A program made the translations under genes and the position numbers. Below are positions 7,439 to 17,173 of a DNA stretch of 64,000 nucleotides, one piece after another (position 1 is the first letter of the stretch; each line of letters begins with the position of its first letter). Under the pieces are notes generated by a model. The model ran no database searches and was not told the origin of the DNA. It was given only the letters and a program-made list of their open reading frames with translations. Location: assembly GCA_910574255.1 (NCBI GenBank), contig CAJTAK010000002.1, positions 186,001 to 250,000 of the forward strand, written 5' to 3'. The DNA comes from Clostridia bacterium (GTDB lineage Bacteria > Bacillota > Clostridia > Lachnospirales > Lachnospiraceae).

Positions 7439-8548
7439 TTAGTACTGTGCGGCAATAATGTCATCTGTTACTACAGTTAAGTTGTGAGTCTCACCGTTTA
7501 CTTCGATCGTAGAAAGGATATCCTCATTTACGAACCAGTGCTCTTCCATGTATACTTCTTTCTCCGGTGTTCCGCCGCTTGCAAGAGTCTTGATAACCTC
7601 TTCTACAAAAGGAGCTGCCAGCGGGTTGCACTCGAAGTCAGCGTTGATATCGCCGGATTTTACAAACTCAAGGCCTGCGGTACAAGCGTCAAAGGAAATC
7701 AGAATCACGTCGCCCTCAACACCGTAGGAAATGCCTGCCTGCTTCATAGCATCCATAGCGCCGAATGCCTCATTATCGTTCTGGCATACAACTACGTTGA
7801 ATTTTCCTTCATAGGACTTGCAGTAGGACTCCATAACCTCTGCGCCGCCGTCCTGTGTGAAGTCGCCGCTCTGAGAATCTACGATGGTCCATCCCTCTCT
7901 GTCAGCAATCTCCTTGAAGCCCTCAGTACGTCCGATGGTTGCGGATGCGCCGGTGGAACCCTCGATTACAAGAGCATTGATCTCGTTAATGCCTTTCTCT
8001 GCCGCATAAGCTTTCAGCCACTCGCCTGCTGCAAGACCCTCTGTCTTGAAGTTGGAGCCTACCCAGGATACATACTTGTCAGAATCATCAATGGTACGGT
8101 CAATAACGATAACCGGGATTCCTGCATCCTCACACTCGGTAAGTACGGTGTCCCAACCGGTGGAAACGATGGGGTCAATGATAATGTAATCCACATCCTG
8201 CTCAATGAATCCACGAACAGCCTCAAGCTGTACGGCAGAGTCATTGTCACAGTCTACAAACTGCAGGTCGTAGCCGTTTTCTGCAGAAAATACATCCTGG
8301 CAGGACTTGGTGGAAGCAGTACGCCAGTCAGACTCATGTCCAACCTGTGCAAATCCGATGGTGATTACATCACCGGATGCTGCCGGAGCATCTGCCTCTG
8401 CGTCGTCGCCGCTCTCTGCTGGTGCTTCTGCCGGTGCATCAGCCGCAGGAGCGTCTGCAGGTGCATCTCCTCCCTTGGATCCGCAACCAGCCAGCATAGT
8501 CGCTGTCATAGCTACACACAACAGTAAGCCGATAAGTTTTCTTTTCAT
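7439..8548 (-). CDS. Sugar ABC transporter substrate-binding lipoprotein (YtfQ-like), first copy
   Basis: 369-residue lipoprotein that captures the sugar outside the cell and hands it to the permeases. Signal peptide MKRKLIGLLLCVAMTATMLAGC with lipobox LAGC (Cys 22), then an Ala/Pro/Glu/Asp-rich linker of about 40 residues, then the Peripla_BP_4 domain. The segment IGFAQVGHESDWRTASTKS is the YtfQ signature; DYIIIDPIVSTGWD and VVCQNDNEAFGAMDAM follow. ATG 8548 is chosen because GGGAGGG lies 8 bases upstream. It is the first gene after a promoter with paired direct repeats. It is close to the 2103-3143 protein but clearly diverged. Likely ligands are furanose sugars (galactofuranose, arabinofuranose, possibly apiose). 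Confidence 0.93.
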   Translation of the reverse strand: MKRKLIGLLLCVAMTATMLAGCGSKGGDAPADAPAADAPAEAPAESGDDAEADAPAASGDVITIGFAQVGHESDWRTASTKSCQDVFSAENGYDLQFVDCDNDSAVQLEAVRGFIEQDVDYIIIDPIVSTGWDTVLTECEDAGIPVIVIDRTIDDSDKYVSWVGSNFKTEGLAAGEWLKAYAAEKGINEINALVIEGSTGASATIGRTEGFKEIADREGWTIVDSQSGDFTQDGGAEVMESYCKSYEGKFNVVVCQNDNEAFGAMDAMKQAGISYGVEGDVILISFDACTAGLEFVKSGDINADFECNPLAAPFVEEVIKTLASGGTPEKEVYMEEHWFVNEDILSTIEVNGETHNLTVVTDDIIAAQY

Positions 8549-8649
8549 GGTCAAAAACCCTCCCTGTGTTTTATTTGCCAATTCCTCTTGGCTATGAAAA
8601 TATTTTACGACAGAGGGATTTTTTTTGATACGGACATCCTTTTGAAATA

Positions 8650-8727
8650 AGTATAATTATTTACTAATTTTTGAACAAAATATGAACAAAGTTTGTTTTT
8701 TTACGGAAAAAGTTTATTTTTTTACGG
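8650..8727 (-). promoter_or_regulatory. Promoter with paired direct repeats for the ABC transporter operon
   Basis: Minus strand: -35 TTGTTC (8678-8673), 17 bp spacer, -10 AGTATA complement TATACT (8655-8650). Immediately upstream two 19-base direct repeats, CCGTAAAAAAACAAACTTT (8706-8688) and CCGTAAAAAAATAAACTTT (8727-8709), are spaced exactly 21 bp, two helix turns. Such spacing suits an AraC-type regulator binding as two tandem half-sites next to the -35. The obvious candidate is the response regulator encoded at 10239-11852. Confidence 0.7.
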
Positions 8728-8740
8728 GTGATTTTTCCCC

Positions 8741-10210
8741 TTATTGGGAATCATGTCCGGGTATGGTGTCATTCTTCTCCGCCGGAATCGTAACGACAGC
8801 CTCCGTCCAGGAACCACAGATGCTGTTCATAGTCAAACCATAGCCGGCGCCATAGTTCAGGCGTATTCTCTGATCCACATTGAAAAGCCCAAATCCGGAA
8901 GGATCGTTCGGATCCTGTTCTCCACTGATAATCCGGCGTACTTTCTCTAATTTTTCCGGCTCCATACCCTGGCCATTGTCCCACACCCGGAACACCAAGG
9001 TATCTCCCTCTTGCTCACCCGATACCCGAATCCGCCCTTTCCCTCGTTTGTTCTTAATTCCGTGGTACAGGGCATTTTCTACCAGAGGCTGCAGGGTCAA
9101 TTTCAAAATCTGATATTGATACAGCTCTCCGGAGATCCGGATTTCATAGTCCAGGATATCCTGATAGCGGACTTTCTGAATCTTAAGATAGCTTCGGATA
9201 TGAGCCTCCTCCTCCTGAACAGAAATGTAGTCTCTCCCTTTGCTTAAGGTGGTTCGGAAGAAATCGGACAGAGCGGATACCATCACCACCACCTGCTCCT
9301 TTTCCTCCGCTTCCGCCAACCAGATAATCGTATCCAAAGTATTATAAAGGAAATGAGGATTAATCTGAGCCTGGAGAAGCTTAAGCTCCGTTGCCCGCAG
9401 ATTTAACTGCTCAATGCGGATATCCTCTACCAGATTTCCAATCTTCTCCACCATCTGGTTAAAGCTGGTATTTAATACTGCCAATTCATCCGTACTTTCC
9501 TCCTGTGCACGAACGGCAAAATCTCCGCTTCCCGCCAGGGTGGTCACCTCACAGAGATTTCGAATGGGCTTTGTAATTCCCGTCATAATCTTCCGGCTGA
9601 TTACAAGCGCCCCGGCAAGAATCACCGCAAAAATCAGGCTGCTCATTCGTATGGCGGCATCCACATCCGATCGTATTCCCTCCCTGAGAGCCTCCAGGTT
9701 GGTCGTCTCATAGTAGATATACTGCTGAATCTGCTCCTGAATCAGCTCTGTCAAAATGCGGATATTTAAGTCCAGACGCTCCATATTGGTGTCATAGGAA
9801 CCTCCATCCATCATGTCCGTCTCAATCTCCTCCACCCGGTTTTCCAGGGTGTTAAGGCTCTTTAAGATTCTGCCAAGGCGGTTTCTGGCATAGTCTGCGT
9901 CCGCTGTCTCATAGAGTCCCTCAAAAACCTCCCTTGCTTCCTCGATCATCTGGTGGGGCCGTTCCAAGTCCACCAGCTCCGAGGCTCTCTGGGCATTGGC
10001 TACAATGATATACATGATGTAATCCATATCCTCTTTAAAAGCGATATTATAGGCATTTGCCTTGGAAATATTTTCTACAACCGCATCATAGCGCTCTGAA
10101 AACTGCCGTATGATGAACAACAGGTAGACAATCATCACCGTTAAAGGAATCAGGCAGACAAAAAGAAGCATATTCAAACGTTTTTTAATAGAAGAATCTT
10201 TTTTCCACAT
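8741..10210 (-). CDS. Sensor histidine kinase, YesM-type
   Basis: 489-residue membrane sensor kinase that phosphorylates the response regulator next to it. Seen: first membrane helix at about 14-35, an extracytoplasmic domain of about 150 helical residues (36-187), second helix at about 189-206, a HAMP linker to about 265, the His_kinase domain with QAQINPHFLYNTLD (phospho-accepting His about 286), and HATPase_c motifs (LTLQPLVENALYHGIK, DNGQGM, GFGLFNV). ATG 10210 is used; a longer frame to 10336 overlaps the regulator gene and has no supporting signal peptide. The gene ends 190 bp before the sugar-binding-protein gene, suggesting it senses that sugar, perhaps through the binding protein. 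Confidence 0.93.
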   Translation of the reverse strand: MWKKDSSIKKRLNMLLFVCLIPLTVMIVYLLFIIRQFSERYDAVVENISKANAYNIAFKEDMDYIMYIIVANAQRASELVDLERPHQMIEEAREVFEGLYETADADYARNRLGRILKSLNTLENRVEEIETDMMDGGSYDTNMERLDLNIRILTELIQEQIQQYIYYETTNLEALREGIRSDVDAAIRMSSLIFAVILAGALVISRKIMTGITKPIRNLCEVTTLAGSGDFAVRAQEESTDELAVLNTSFNQMVEKIGNLVEDIRIEQLNLRATELKLLQAQINPHFLYNTLDTIIWLAEAEEKEQVVVMVSALSDFFRTTLSKGRDYISVQEEEAHIRSYLKIQKVRYQDILDYEIRISGELYQYQILKLTLQPLVENALYHGIKNKRGKGRIRVSGEQEGDTLVFRVWDNGQGMEPEKLEKVRRIISGEQDPNDPSGFGLFNVDQRIRLNYGAGYGLTMNSICGSWTEAVVTIPAEKNDTIPGHDSQ

Positions 10211-10238
10211 AATTATTCCAATTCCACACCGCCTCTGT

Positions 10239-11852
10239 TTATGCTCCGGCCCGGAACTCTCTCGGTGTACACTCCTGTGTTTTCTTAAAGAGATAGCTGA
10301 AATAATGGGGATCCTTGTAGCCCACGGCAAAGGCAATCTCCGCCGTCTTCATAGAGGTCCCCCGAAGAAGCTCCCTTGCCTTTTCCATCCGCACGGACGT
10401 CAGGTATTCAATAAAGGTCTGGCCTGTCTCCTGACTGAATATGGTACTGAAATGATTGGGACTTAAGTTCACGCTTGCTGCCGTCATATTCAGGGAAATT
10501 TCCTCATTATCATAATTTTCCCTGATAAATGCCTTGGCATCCTTTAAGAGAGAGCTGTACTTTCTTCTGGATACGGCCTCCCTAAGCTCAAGGGCCGCCT
10601 CCAGAACTTTTGTCAGATAATCCTTAGTCTGCTCCACCGTGGAAAATACGGAGTTCATATTCTGGAAATCCCCGCAGCGCTCTACCAAATCGCCCGATTC
10701 ATAGCCAAGCTGCTGAATCTGCCCTACTGCGGCAAAGTAAAGATCTATGGTTACATACTGGCGAAAAAGCATGGATTGTATATTTTTCTCCCCAAGGCTT
10801 TGCAGGTACTCATCCAGAAAATGAGGAATCTGGCTCTTTAACCCGGTTTTCAAAAAGCTTTCCGCCGCACGCCGATCCAATTGTCTGACATCCAGAGCAT
10901 CCAGATGAATGTCTTCTTCCTTTGCTTCCGGTTCCGTCTCCCGGCTGCTGTCTATTATCTGATTCCTCTTTTTCAGATACCGGTAGGCAAAGGCCCGGTT
11001 GGCTTCCTCAAAGCAGCGGCCAAGCTCGGAAAGCCTGCCTGCTTCCCGCCCCAGACCTCCAAAATATTCCACCGTCTCATAAGACCCAAGGGTTTCCAAA
11101 AGCTTTTTAAGGAAATCATTCTGTACTTCTAAGAGTTCCTTTTCTCCGGTCTCTTTTAAGATAAATGCCCAGCCCTCCAGTCCCAGTTCGATCATCAGAA
11201 CTCCCGGAATCCGTTCCGTCATCTCTTCTATTGCCTTTGTAACCCGGTTTTCTTCCTCATCATAGCCTTCGCCGCCATCGCCGGCGAAAATCTGAAAGAG
11301 CAGAATGTTATAGCGGTTGGCAGCAAGCTCCATGCCAATCTCCCGTCCCTCCTTCAAAAGGGAAGATACGGGCTTGGTGCCGGACACCAGGCTTCGAAAG
11401 AACCTCTGTCTGGCAAGCTGGGTGTTTTCCAGGCGCTCCCGCTCAAAGGTTTCCAGAAACTTCCGCTGCTCCCCTTCCTCCTCCACCAGCTTCCCCACCT
11501 TTTTTACCGCCTCCAGAAGCTGACTTCCGGAAATGGGCTTTACCAGATAGTCCGTAATTCCGATACTGATTCCCTCTTTTGCATATTCAAACTCATCGTA
11601 GCCGCTTAAGACAATGATCTTCACATCCGGCATCTCCTGCTTCACCAGGCGGCTCAGCTCCAATCCGTCCATAAAGGGCATTTTAATATCTGTAATGAGA
11701 ATATCCGGCCGGGTCTTCTGGATCAGAGGATAAGCCAGCTCTCCGTCACTGGCTTCCCCTACAAATATAAAGCCCTCTTTCTCCCAGTGGATATTGTTTT
11801 TCATTCCCTCACGCACTACCACTTCGTCTTCTACCAGAAATACTTTCAGCAT
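10239..11852 (-). CDS. Response regulator, YesN/AraC type
   Basis: 537-residue DNA-binding regulator. Receiver domain 1-120 with acidic pocket VEDE (8-10), phosphorylated Asp at 55 (ILITDIKMP) and Lys in DYLVKPIS (about 105). A long middle region (about 130-430) of unassigned helical content follows, then a C-terminal AraC double helix-turn-helix (MTAASVNLSPNHFSTIFSQE .. AEIAFAVGYKDPHYFSYLFK). Partner of the kinase that follows in the same transcript (28 bp gap). Target is inferred to be the repeat-bearing promoter at 8650-8727. The divergent region above 11852 ends at the arabinose operon terminator. Confidence 0.94.
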   Translation of the reverse strand: MLKVFLVEDEVVVREGMKNNIHWEKEGFIFVGEASDGELAYPLIQKTRPDILITDIKMPFMDGLELSRLVKQEMPDVKIIVLSGYDEFEYAKEGISIGITDYLVKPISGSQLLEAVKKVGKLVEEEGEQRKFLETFERERLENTQLARQRFFRSLVSGTKPVSSLLKEGREIGMELAANRYNILLFQIFAGDGGEGYDEEENRVTKAIEEMTERIPGVLMIELGLEGWAFILKETGEKELLEVQNDFLKKLLETLGSYETVEYFGGLGREAGRLSELGRCFEEANRAFAYRYLKKRNQIIDSSRETEPEAKEEDIHLDALDVRQLDRRAAESFLKTGLKSQIPHFLDEYLQSLGEKNIQSMLFRQYVTIDLYFAAVGQIQQLGYESGDLVERCGDFQNMNSVFSTVEQTKDYLTKVLEAALELREAVSRRKYSSLLKDAKAFIRENYDNEEISLNMTAASVNLSPNHFSTIFSQETGQTFIEYLTSVRMEKARELLRGTSMKTAEIAFAVGYKDPHYFSYLFKKTQECTPREFRAGA

Positions 11853-11921
11853 CCCACACCTCTATTCCAGTTTTGCTACATGTTCCCTGTACATTCTATC
11901 CCAGAACTCTGACCTGACCTT

Positions 11922-11967
11922 AAAAAGAGGATGGCGCACTGAAAGCTTCTGCCATTGCGTCATCCTC
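11922..11967 (-). terminator. Rho-independent terminator of the arabinose operon
   Basis: Minus strand: GAGGATGACGCA (11967-11956) pairs with TGCGCCATCCTC (11938-11927), one G-T pair, followed by TTTTTA. It lies 50 bases past the kinase stop at 12018 and separates this unit from the two-component genes. Confidence 0.85.
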
Positions 11968-12017
11968 CTTTGAGGTTTCTGTTTTTATAACCGTCATCCT
12001 ATCGGATATCTCACCTT

Positions 12018-13613
12018 TTAGCGCAGATGCTCCACTGCCGCACGCTCAATGGCAAGGCCCTGGGTGTAGCGCTCAATAAAGATATCATAGCCCTCCACAT
12101 CCTTTGCGTCCGGCTCCATGCGCTCTCCCTTTTCACCTGCAAATACTTTATCAGCAAGGTAAGCTCCCAGGCTTTCTCCCTGGCTTTTATTCTTCATATA
12201 AGAGGCCAGCAGGGCAATTCCCCAGGCGCCGCCCTCTCCGGCCGTCTCCATCACGACTACGGGAACGTTCATAACAGCCGCCACAAACCGCTGTCCTACG
12301 CCCTTTGTCTTAAAGAGGCCGCCATGTCCTACGATCTCGTCTACCTTTACGCCCTCTTCTTTGATGAGGATATCCATTCCTGCTCTCATGGCTCCAAGGG
12401 AGGTCATCAAATGTACCCGCATAAAGTTGGCCAGATTGAACTTGCTGTCCGGCTTTCTCACGAACAGCGGACGTCCCTCTTCAAAGCCGGTCACATGCTC
12501 CCCTGAGAAATAGTTGTAAGCCAGAAGTCCGCCGCACTCCGGATCTCCCTCCAGGGCTTTCCGGTACAAGGTGCCAAAGAGCTCGTTCATATCCACTTTC
12601 ATGCCGAAGCTTTCTGCAAATTCCTTAAATAAACCTACCCAGGCATTCAGATCCGAGGTACAGTTGTTGGTATGGGCCATTCCCACCAGACTTCCGTCCG
12701 GAGTAGTTACCAGATCGATCTCCGTATGTACTTTCTTAAGCTCATGTTCCAGAACAATCATGGCGAATCCGGATGTTCCTGCGGAAATATTGCCGGTACG
12801 CTGTGCCACGCTGTTGGTGGCAACCATGCCGGTGCCTGCGTCACCCTCCGGCGGACATAAGGGAATGCCTGCTTTCAAGGTGCCGGACGGATCCAGAAGC
12901 TTTGCTCCCTCTTCCGTCAGTTCCCCTGCCGCTTCGCCCGCACTGAGAACCTCCGGCAAAATCTCTTCAAGCTTCCAGGAATAACTTTTATCCGCCACCA
13001 AATCATCAAACTGGTCAAGCATACGGCCGTAGAACTGCCCCGTCTTTGTGTCAACGGGGAACATGCCGGAGGCCTCGCCTACGCCCATAGCCCTGCGTCC
13101 CGTAAGCTTCCAGTGAATATAGCCTGCAAGAGTGGTCATATAATCAATCTTCGGAAGATGCTCTTCTCCATTTAATACGGCCTGGTACAAGTGGGCAATG
13201 CTCCATCTCTGGGGGATGTTATACTGAAACAGCTCTGTCAGCTCCCCTGCTGCCTGGCCGGTGATGGTGTTTCTCCAGGTACGGAACGGCACCAGCTGAT
13301 TTCCCTCTTTGTCAAATACCAGATAGCCGTGCATCATGGCACTGATTCCGAGAGCTCCCACAGTGGTGATTTCTGCGCCGTACTGATTCTTCACATCTTC
13401 CTTCAATGCCTGATAGCTGCCCCGAAGACCTTTCCACACTTCATCCAGGGCATAGGTCCAGATGCCGTTCTCCAACTGGTTCTCCCAGTCATAGCTTCCG
13501 GATGCAATGGGCTTGTGGGACTCGTCAATAAGTACTGCTTTGATTCGGGTGGAGCCAAGCTCAATTCCCAGAGATGTCTTTCCGCTTTCAATGGCTTCTT
13601 TTAAATTGCTCAT
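12018..13613 (-). CDS. FGGY-family carbohydrate kinase, probable L-ribulokinase
   Basis: 531-residue cytosolic sugar kinase. The N-terminal ATPase motif [17 protein letters not shown] (about 15-31) and the second-domain phosphate motif [14 protein letters not shown] are typical of FGGY kinases; [20 protein letters not shown] and [15 protein letters not shown] are C-terminal family blocks. It lies downstream of araA and araR, so the likely reaction is phosphorylation of L-ribulose after isomerisation of L-arabinose. It is not a close AraB lookalike by eye and xylulokinase activity cannot be excluded. No ribulose-phosphate epimerase (araD) follows, so that step must be encoded elsewhere. ATG 13613 follows GGAGGG. 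Two hairpin repeats of family A lie directly upstream. Confidence 0.88.
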   Translation of the reverse strand: MSNLKEAIESGKTSLGIELGSTRIKAVLIDESHKPIASGSYDWENQLENGIWTYALDEVWKGLRGSYQALKEDVKNQYGAEITTVGALGISAMMHGYLVFDKEGNQLVPFRTWRNTITGQAAGELTELFQYNIPQRWSIAHLYQAVLNGEEHLPKIDYMTTLAGYIHWKLTGRRAMGVGEASGMFPVDTKTGQFYGRMLDQFDDLVADKSYSWKLEEILPEVLSAGEAAGELTEEGAKLLDPSGTLKAGIPLCPPEGDAGTGMVATNSVAQRTGNISAGTSGFAMIVLEHELKKVHTEIDLVTTPDGSLVGMAHTNNCTSDLNAWVGLFKEFAESFGMKVDMNELFGTLYRKALEGDPECGGLLAYNYFSGEHVTGFEEGRPLFVRKPDSKFNLANFMRVHLMTSLGAMRAGMDILIKEEGVKVDEIVGHGGLFKTKGVGQRFVAAVMNVPVVVMETAGEGGAWGIALLASYMKNKSQGESLGAYLADKVFAGEKGERMEPDAKDVEGYDIFIERYTQGLAIERAAVEHLR

Positions 13614-13632
13614 GGTAAAACCCTCCTATTTA

Positions 13633-13738
13633 AAGTTCCGCAGCACCCGGACAGTACACGGGACATATAGATCCATTTCCGGCCACAAAAGCATGCGTCC
13701 GTAAACGGATCTGTGCACTGTCCGGGTGCTGCTGATTT
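13633..13738 (-). repeat. Intercistronic hairpin repeat family A, copy 1
   Basis: Outer arms CAGCACCCGGACAGT (13641-13655) and ACTGTCCGGGTGCTG (13717-13731) are perfectly complementary over 15 bp. Inner arms AGATCC/GGATCT enclose a loop with CCGGCCACAA..TGCGTCCGTAAA, the part conserved between copies. In the minus-strand transcript the stem closes about 12 bases before the AGGAGG of the kinase gene. Confidence 0.9.
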
Positions 13739-13739
13739 G

Positions 13740-13846
13740 AGTTCCGTAATATCCTTTCCGTACACCTTTGTATAAATCAATTTCCAGCCGCAGAAAAATG
13801 CGTCTGTAAATCGATTTGTGCACTGTCCGGGATATTACTGTTTTAA
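13740..13846 (-). repeat. Intercistronic hairpin repeat family A, copy 2
   Basis: A second copy right behind copy 1, between araA and the kinase gene. Outer arms GTAATATCC (13746-13754) and GGATATTAC (13830-13838); inner arms AAATCAATTT..AAATCGATTT; conserved loop text CCAGCCGCAGAAAAATGCGTCTGTAAA. Its 3' part shares GTGCACTGTCCGGG with copy 1, suggesting partial gene conversion between the two. Confidence 0.85.
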
Positions 13847-13857
13847 GTTCTTTTTAT

Positions 13858-15345
13858 CTAACGGAAAGCAACGGAATTCCAGAGCATTTCATTCTTAAGG
13901 CTGCGGATGGTGGTATCCTTGTCTATGTATACAACCTCGATTCCCATAGCTGCCGCCCAGTCGCCCATCTGCTCTGCGGTCAGGTCATAGGTAAAGGCCG
14001 TATGATGGGCTCCGCCTGCCAGAATCCAGGCTTCCGCACCAGTTGCAAGGCTGGGCTCCGGTGTCCAGAATGCGGTTGCCACCGGAAGCTTCGGCATGGG
14101 TTTTTCCACCTTTTTGCAGCCCACCGTATTAATAATAAGGCGGAAGCGGTTTCCCAGATCAACCAGGGATGCGGCAATGCCTTTGCCTGTTTTGGAGGTA
14201 AATACCAGACGGGCCGGATCCTCTCTGTCTCCCATGGATAATGGCGTTACTTTAATGCCAATGGGACCCTCGGAAATGGTGGGGCATACCTCCAGCATAT
14301 GGGCCTGAAGAATCCCCTCCCTGCCGGGTACCAGATTGTAGGTATAATCTTCCATAAAGGAGGTTCCCTTGGCATCCTCCATGCCCTCGGTCATAATCTT
14401 CATCAGGCGCACCATGGCTGCCGTCTTCCAGTCGCCCTCTCCGCCGAAGCCATAGCCCTTTTCCATCAGGCGCTGAATCGCCAGTCCGGGAAGCTGCTTA
14501 AGAGCTCCCAAATCACCGAAATGAGTTACGATAGCCTGATAATTTTTCTCCTTTAAGAAACGCTCAAAGCCAAGCTCTATCTGGGCCTGCACCGCCACAT
14601 GCTTTTTGAACTCCTCCGGATCTCTGCCTTCCAATAAGATCTCATATTTATCATAATATTCTTCCACCAAAGTGTCAACATCGCCTTTTGCTGTGGCTTC
14701 CACATATTCTGCGATTTCATTTACAGGATAAGCGTCAATTTCCCAGCCAAACTTAATCTGAGCTTCTACCTTATCTCCCTCAGTCACGGCCACGTTGCGC
14801 ATATTGTCCGCCACACGCATCACACGGATATGGCTGCTCTCCATAATGCCGATGGCGGTACGCATCCAGGAAGCAATCCGCTTAATAACGCTCTCATCCG
14901 CCCAATGTCCCACAACAACTTTCCGTTCAATCCCCATGCGGCTTACAATATGGCCGTACTCCCGATCTCCGTGTGCGGACTGATTCTCGTTCATAAAGTC
15001 CATGTCAATGGTATCGTATGGAATTTCTTCATTAAACTGTGTATGTAAATGCATCAGAGGCTTGCGGTACTCCTGCAGTCCCAGGATCCAGGACTTTGCC
15101 GGGGAAAAGGTGTGCATCCAAGTGATAACGCCTGCACATTCCCCGTCTGCGTTGGCCTCGTTGAAAGTCCTGCGGATCAGCTCGTTGGTGATTAAGGTCG
15201 GCTTCCATACAATCTCATAGGGGAGCAGGCCGGACTGATTCAGATGCTCCACAATCTTTTTGGAGTGCTCCGCCACATGAGCCAGACACTCATCTCCGTA
15301 TAAGTCCTGAGAACCGGTTGCAAACCAAAACTTGTACTGTTTCAT
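13858..15345 (-). CDS. araA: L-arabinose isomerase
   Basis: Cytosolic enzyme converting L-arabinose to L-ribulose, 495 residues, the normal family length. Recognised by the N-terminus KFWFATGSQDLYGDECL, the block CAGVITWMHTFSPAKSWI, the metal-site regions YGFGGEGDWKTAAMVR (Glu near 306-309) and LEVCPTISEGP (Glu near 331-335), and the C-terminal GGAHHTAFTYDLT (His). ATG 15345 lies behind AGGAGGT. It is followed by the FGGY kinase and preceded by the AraR-type regulator on the same strand, a compact arabinose module. Confidence 0.98.
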   Translation of the reverse strand: MKQYKFWFATGSQDLYGDECLAHVAEHSKKIVEHLNQSGLLPYEIVWKPTLITNELIRRTFNEANADGECAGVITWMHTFSPAKSWILGLQEYRKPLMHLHTQFNEEIPYDTIDMDFMNENQSAHGDREYGHIVSRMGIERKVVVGHWADESVIKRIASWMRTAIGIMESSHIRVMRVADNMRNVAVTEGDKVEAQIKFGWEIDAYPVNEIAEYVEATAKGDVDTLVEEYYDKYEILLEGRDPEEFKKHVAVQAQIELGFERFLKEKNYQAIVTHFGDLGALKQLPGLAIQRLMEKGYGFGGEGDWKTAAMVRLMKIMTEGMEDAKGTSFMEDYTYNLVPGREGILQAHMLEVCPTISEGPIGIKVTPLSMGDREDPARLVFTSKTGKGIAASLVDLGNRFRLIINTVGCKKVEKPMPKLPVATAFWTPEPSLATGAEAWILAGGAHHTAFTYDLTAEQMGDWAAAMGIEVVYIDKDTTIRSLKNEMLWNSVAFR

Positions 15346-15514
15346 TTCTTTTTACCTCCTGAAATAAGTTGGATTATATTGTTTTATCCCCATATCCATG
15401 GACTGGATGCGGGCGCTTACGCACATACCGAACTAATTATACCTTACATATACTGCAATTCATACCTTTCAAGATAAACAAACAAGTAAAACATAATTTT
15501 TCACAATAATGGTT

Positions 15515-16579
15515 TTACAATTTTTTTACCGAATCCCGTTCCACCAGATAAGGTTCAAATTCATAGGACATCCCCGGCATATTGCCCCGAATCATGGAAA
15601 TAAGCTGCTTAGCCGCTTTTTCCCCTAGCTTTTCTTTTGGATGGTGCACGGAGGTCAATCCCACCTCACCCAGCATAGCCAAATCCGTGTCATCCACGCT
15701 TACCACCGATATATCCTCCGGAACAGATATTCCGTGACGCTTCAGTATCTCTATTACCTCAAAAGCCGTGCTGTCGTTATAACACAGGATTCCGGTACAG
15801 GCGCCCAGGCGCTTTACAATGCGCTCCGCCATGCAGCCAAAGTCCAGGGCATCTTCCGTGTCAAACCAGAGTATATTTTCTTCTAAGGGCCGGATTCCCC
15901 CGTCCCGCAGCGCCTCCACAAAGCCCTGGTAGCGGCGGATTCCCTGTCCGTCATCCAGCTTGAAAAAGCCGCCGATCTTTTCATGTCCGTATTCCAGAAG
16001 ACACTGTGCCGCCAGCCTGCCTGCCGCTTCATCATGAAGCGAAACCGCCGGGCAGTCAAGCTCCGGATAGCGGCTGTTGATAAAGAGAACGGGAACCCCC
16101 TTTTCCTGTAAGCGGCGGTAAAGGGGCAGGTTGGGATTCGGCAGGGCGCTCTTCGTTGTCTCTATGATGATTCCCCTCAAGTCCTGCTCCAAAAGATCCT
16201 TTAAAACTGCCTCTTCCCTCCAGATATGATTTCCCGTAAATGCAATCTGTACCTGAAAACCCTCTTTTGCCAAAACGCTTTCGATTCCCTGTATGATCTT
16301 TGGAAATATGTAATTGTCCACATAGGTGGTCACTACGGCAATGCGCCTGCTTTTTTTGCGTTCCTCCGCTTCCCGATCCAGCACATAGGTGCCGCTGCCC
16401 TGACGGCCTCTTACAAAGCCCTGCTTTTCCAGCACCTCCAAGGCGTTGCGCACCGTCTGACGGCTTACCTGAAACTCCTTTTGAAGCTCGTACTCCGAGG
16501 GAAGCTTATTTCCCGGAGATAGGATGCCCTCTATAATTTTCTGCCGCAAGGCTTCTGCCAATACCTGATATTTTGCCAT
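15515..16579 (-). CDS. araR: AraR-type transcriptional regulator (GntR HTH with LacI-like sensor domain)
   Basis: 354-residue repressor. Residues 1-70 form a GntR winged helix (AEALRQKIIEG.., SRQTVRNALEVLEKQGFVRG), followed by a Peripla_BP_3 effector domain (RRIAVVTTYVDNYIFPKIIQG to the end) with the LacI-family blocks CTGILCYNDSTAFEVIEIL and ISVVSVDDTDLA. This two-domain arrangement is that of B. subtilis AraR, which binds L-arabinose. It is encoded upstream of araA on the same strand. Repeated TTGTATTT motifs in the AT-rich region upstream suggest autoregulation. The 170 bp between this gene and araA holds AT-rich sequence with no clear operator. Confidence 0.93.
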   Translation of the reverse strand: MAKYQVLAEALRQKIIEGILSPGNKLPSEYELQKEFQVSRQTVRNALEVLEKQGFVRGRQGSGTYVLDREAEERKKSRRIAVVTTYVDNYIFPKIIQGIESVLAKEGFQVQIAFTGNHIWREEAVLKDLLEQDLRGIIIETTKSALPNPNLPLYRRLQEKGVPVLFINSRYPELDCPAVSLHDEAAGRLAAQCLLEYGHEKIGGFFKLDDGQGIRRYQGFVEALRDGGIRPLEENILWFDTEDALDFGCMAERIVKRLGACTGILCYNDSTAFEVIEILKRHGISVPEDISVVSVDDTDLAMLGEVGLTSVHHPKEKLGEKAAKQLISMIRGNMPGMSYEFEPYLVERDSVKKL

Positions 16580-16732
16580 TTGATTTGGATTCCTTTTTAT
16601 TTCTTTTCGGACTGTTTCCGGGTTATTTCCGGATTGTTTTCTAAATTGCTGTCTGGGTTTTGCTCTTGCCGAAGCCGGCCTGGCATCGGTTATCGTTATT
16701 TGATATTAAGAAGTGATCTCTTTTTCTTTTGA

Positions 16733-16958
16733 TAACTTGTATTTTAATTATTTAACTTGTATTTATTTTATAGAATTTCACTAATACAGAATAGATTCTC
16801 TCAATATTATTGCTGATTTCATAATTTTTCTTCTTTCTTTTTATTTATTTATAACTCTTTTCCATCAATATGTCAATATATTTTCATTGATTTGTATTTT
16901 TCTTTCTTTATTTTTATGGCCGAATTTTAAATTTGTATTTATTTTATAACAAATACAA
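16733..16958 (-). promoter_or_regulatory. Cluster of TTGTATTT-type sites upstream of araR
   Basis: The 850 bp gene-free stretch 16580-17428 is very AT-rich. ACTTGTATTTTAAT occurs at about 16735 and ACTTGTATTTATTT at about 16755, TTTGTATTTTT at 16891, and an inverted repeat TTGTATTT (16933-16940) / AAATACAA (16951-16958). AraR operators of Firmicutes are built on TTGTA/TACAA half-sites, so these are plausible AraR sites. No clear gene lies in 16959-17428. Confidence 0.55.
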
Positions 16959-17127
16959 GATTATCGTTATGAAAGTTCTCTTTTCTGGGTAACGGAAAAC
17001 CGAGTTCAAGGATGCCCCTTGCGCCACTTTGATTTGTGGTGATGCGAAATGGAGCGCATGCAGAATTATTAATTTTGTATACATAGTTTTACGTCTCACA
17101 AATCAGACCCTTTGCTGGCTGCCGCAA

Positions 17128-17173
17128 AGATAAACAGCCAGCAAGTGCTGATTCGCAGGCACCTGACTGGCTG
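17128..17173 (-). terminator. Hairpin terminator behind the transposase remnant
   Basis: CAGCCAG (17135-17141) pairs with CTGGCTG (17167-17173), and on the minus strand TTTATCTTT follows. It lies about 250 bp past the remnant stop at 17429. Confidence 0.5.

Noticed and set aside
7484-8527. A 347-codon plus-strand open frame
   Set aside because: It is the exact antisense of the binding-protein gene, has no ribosome site and gives a Cys-rich, unnatural protein.
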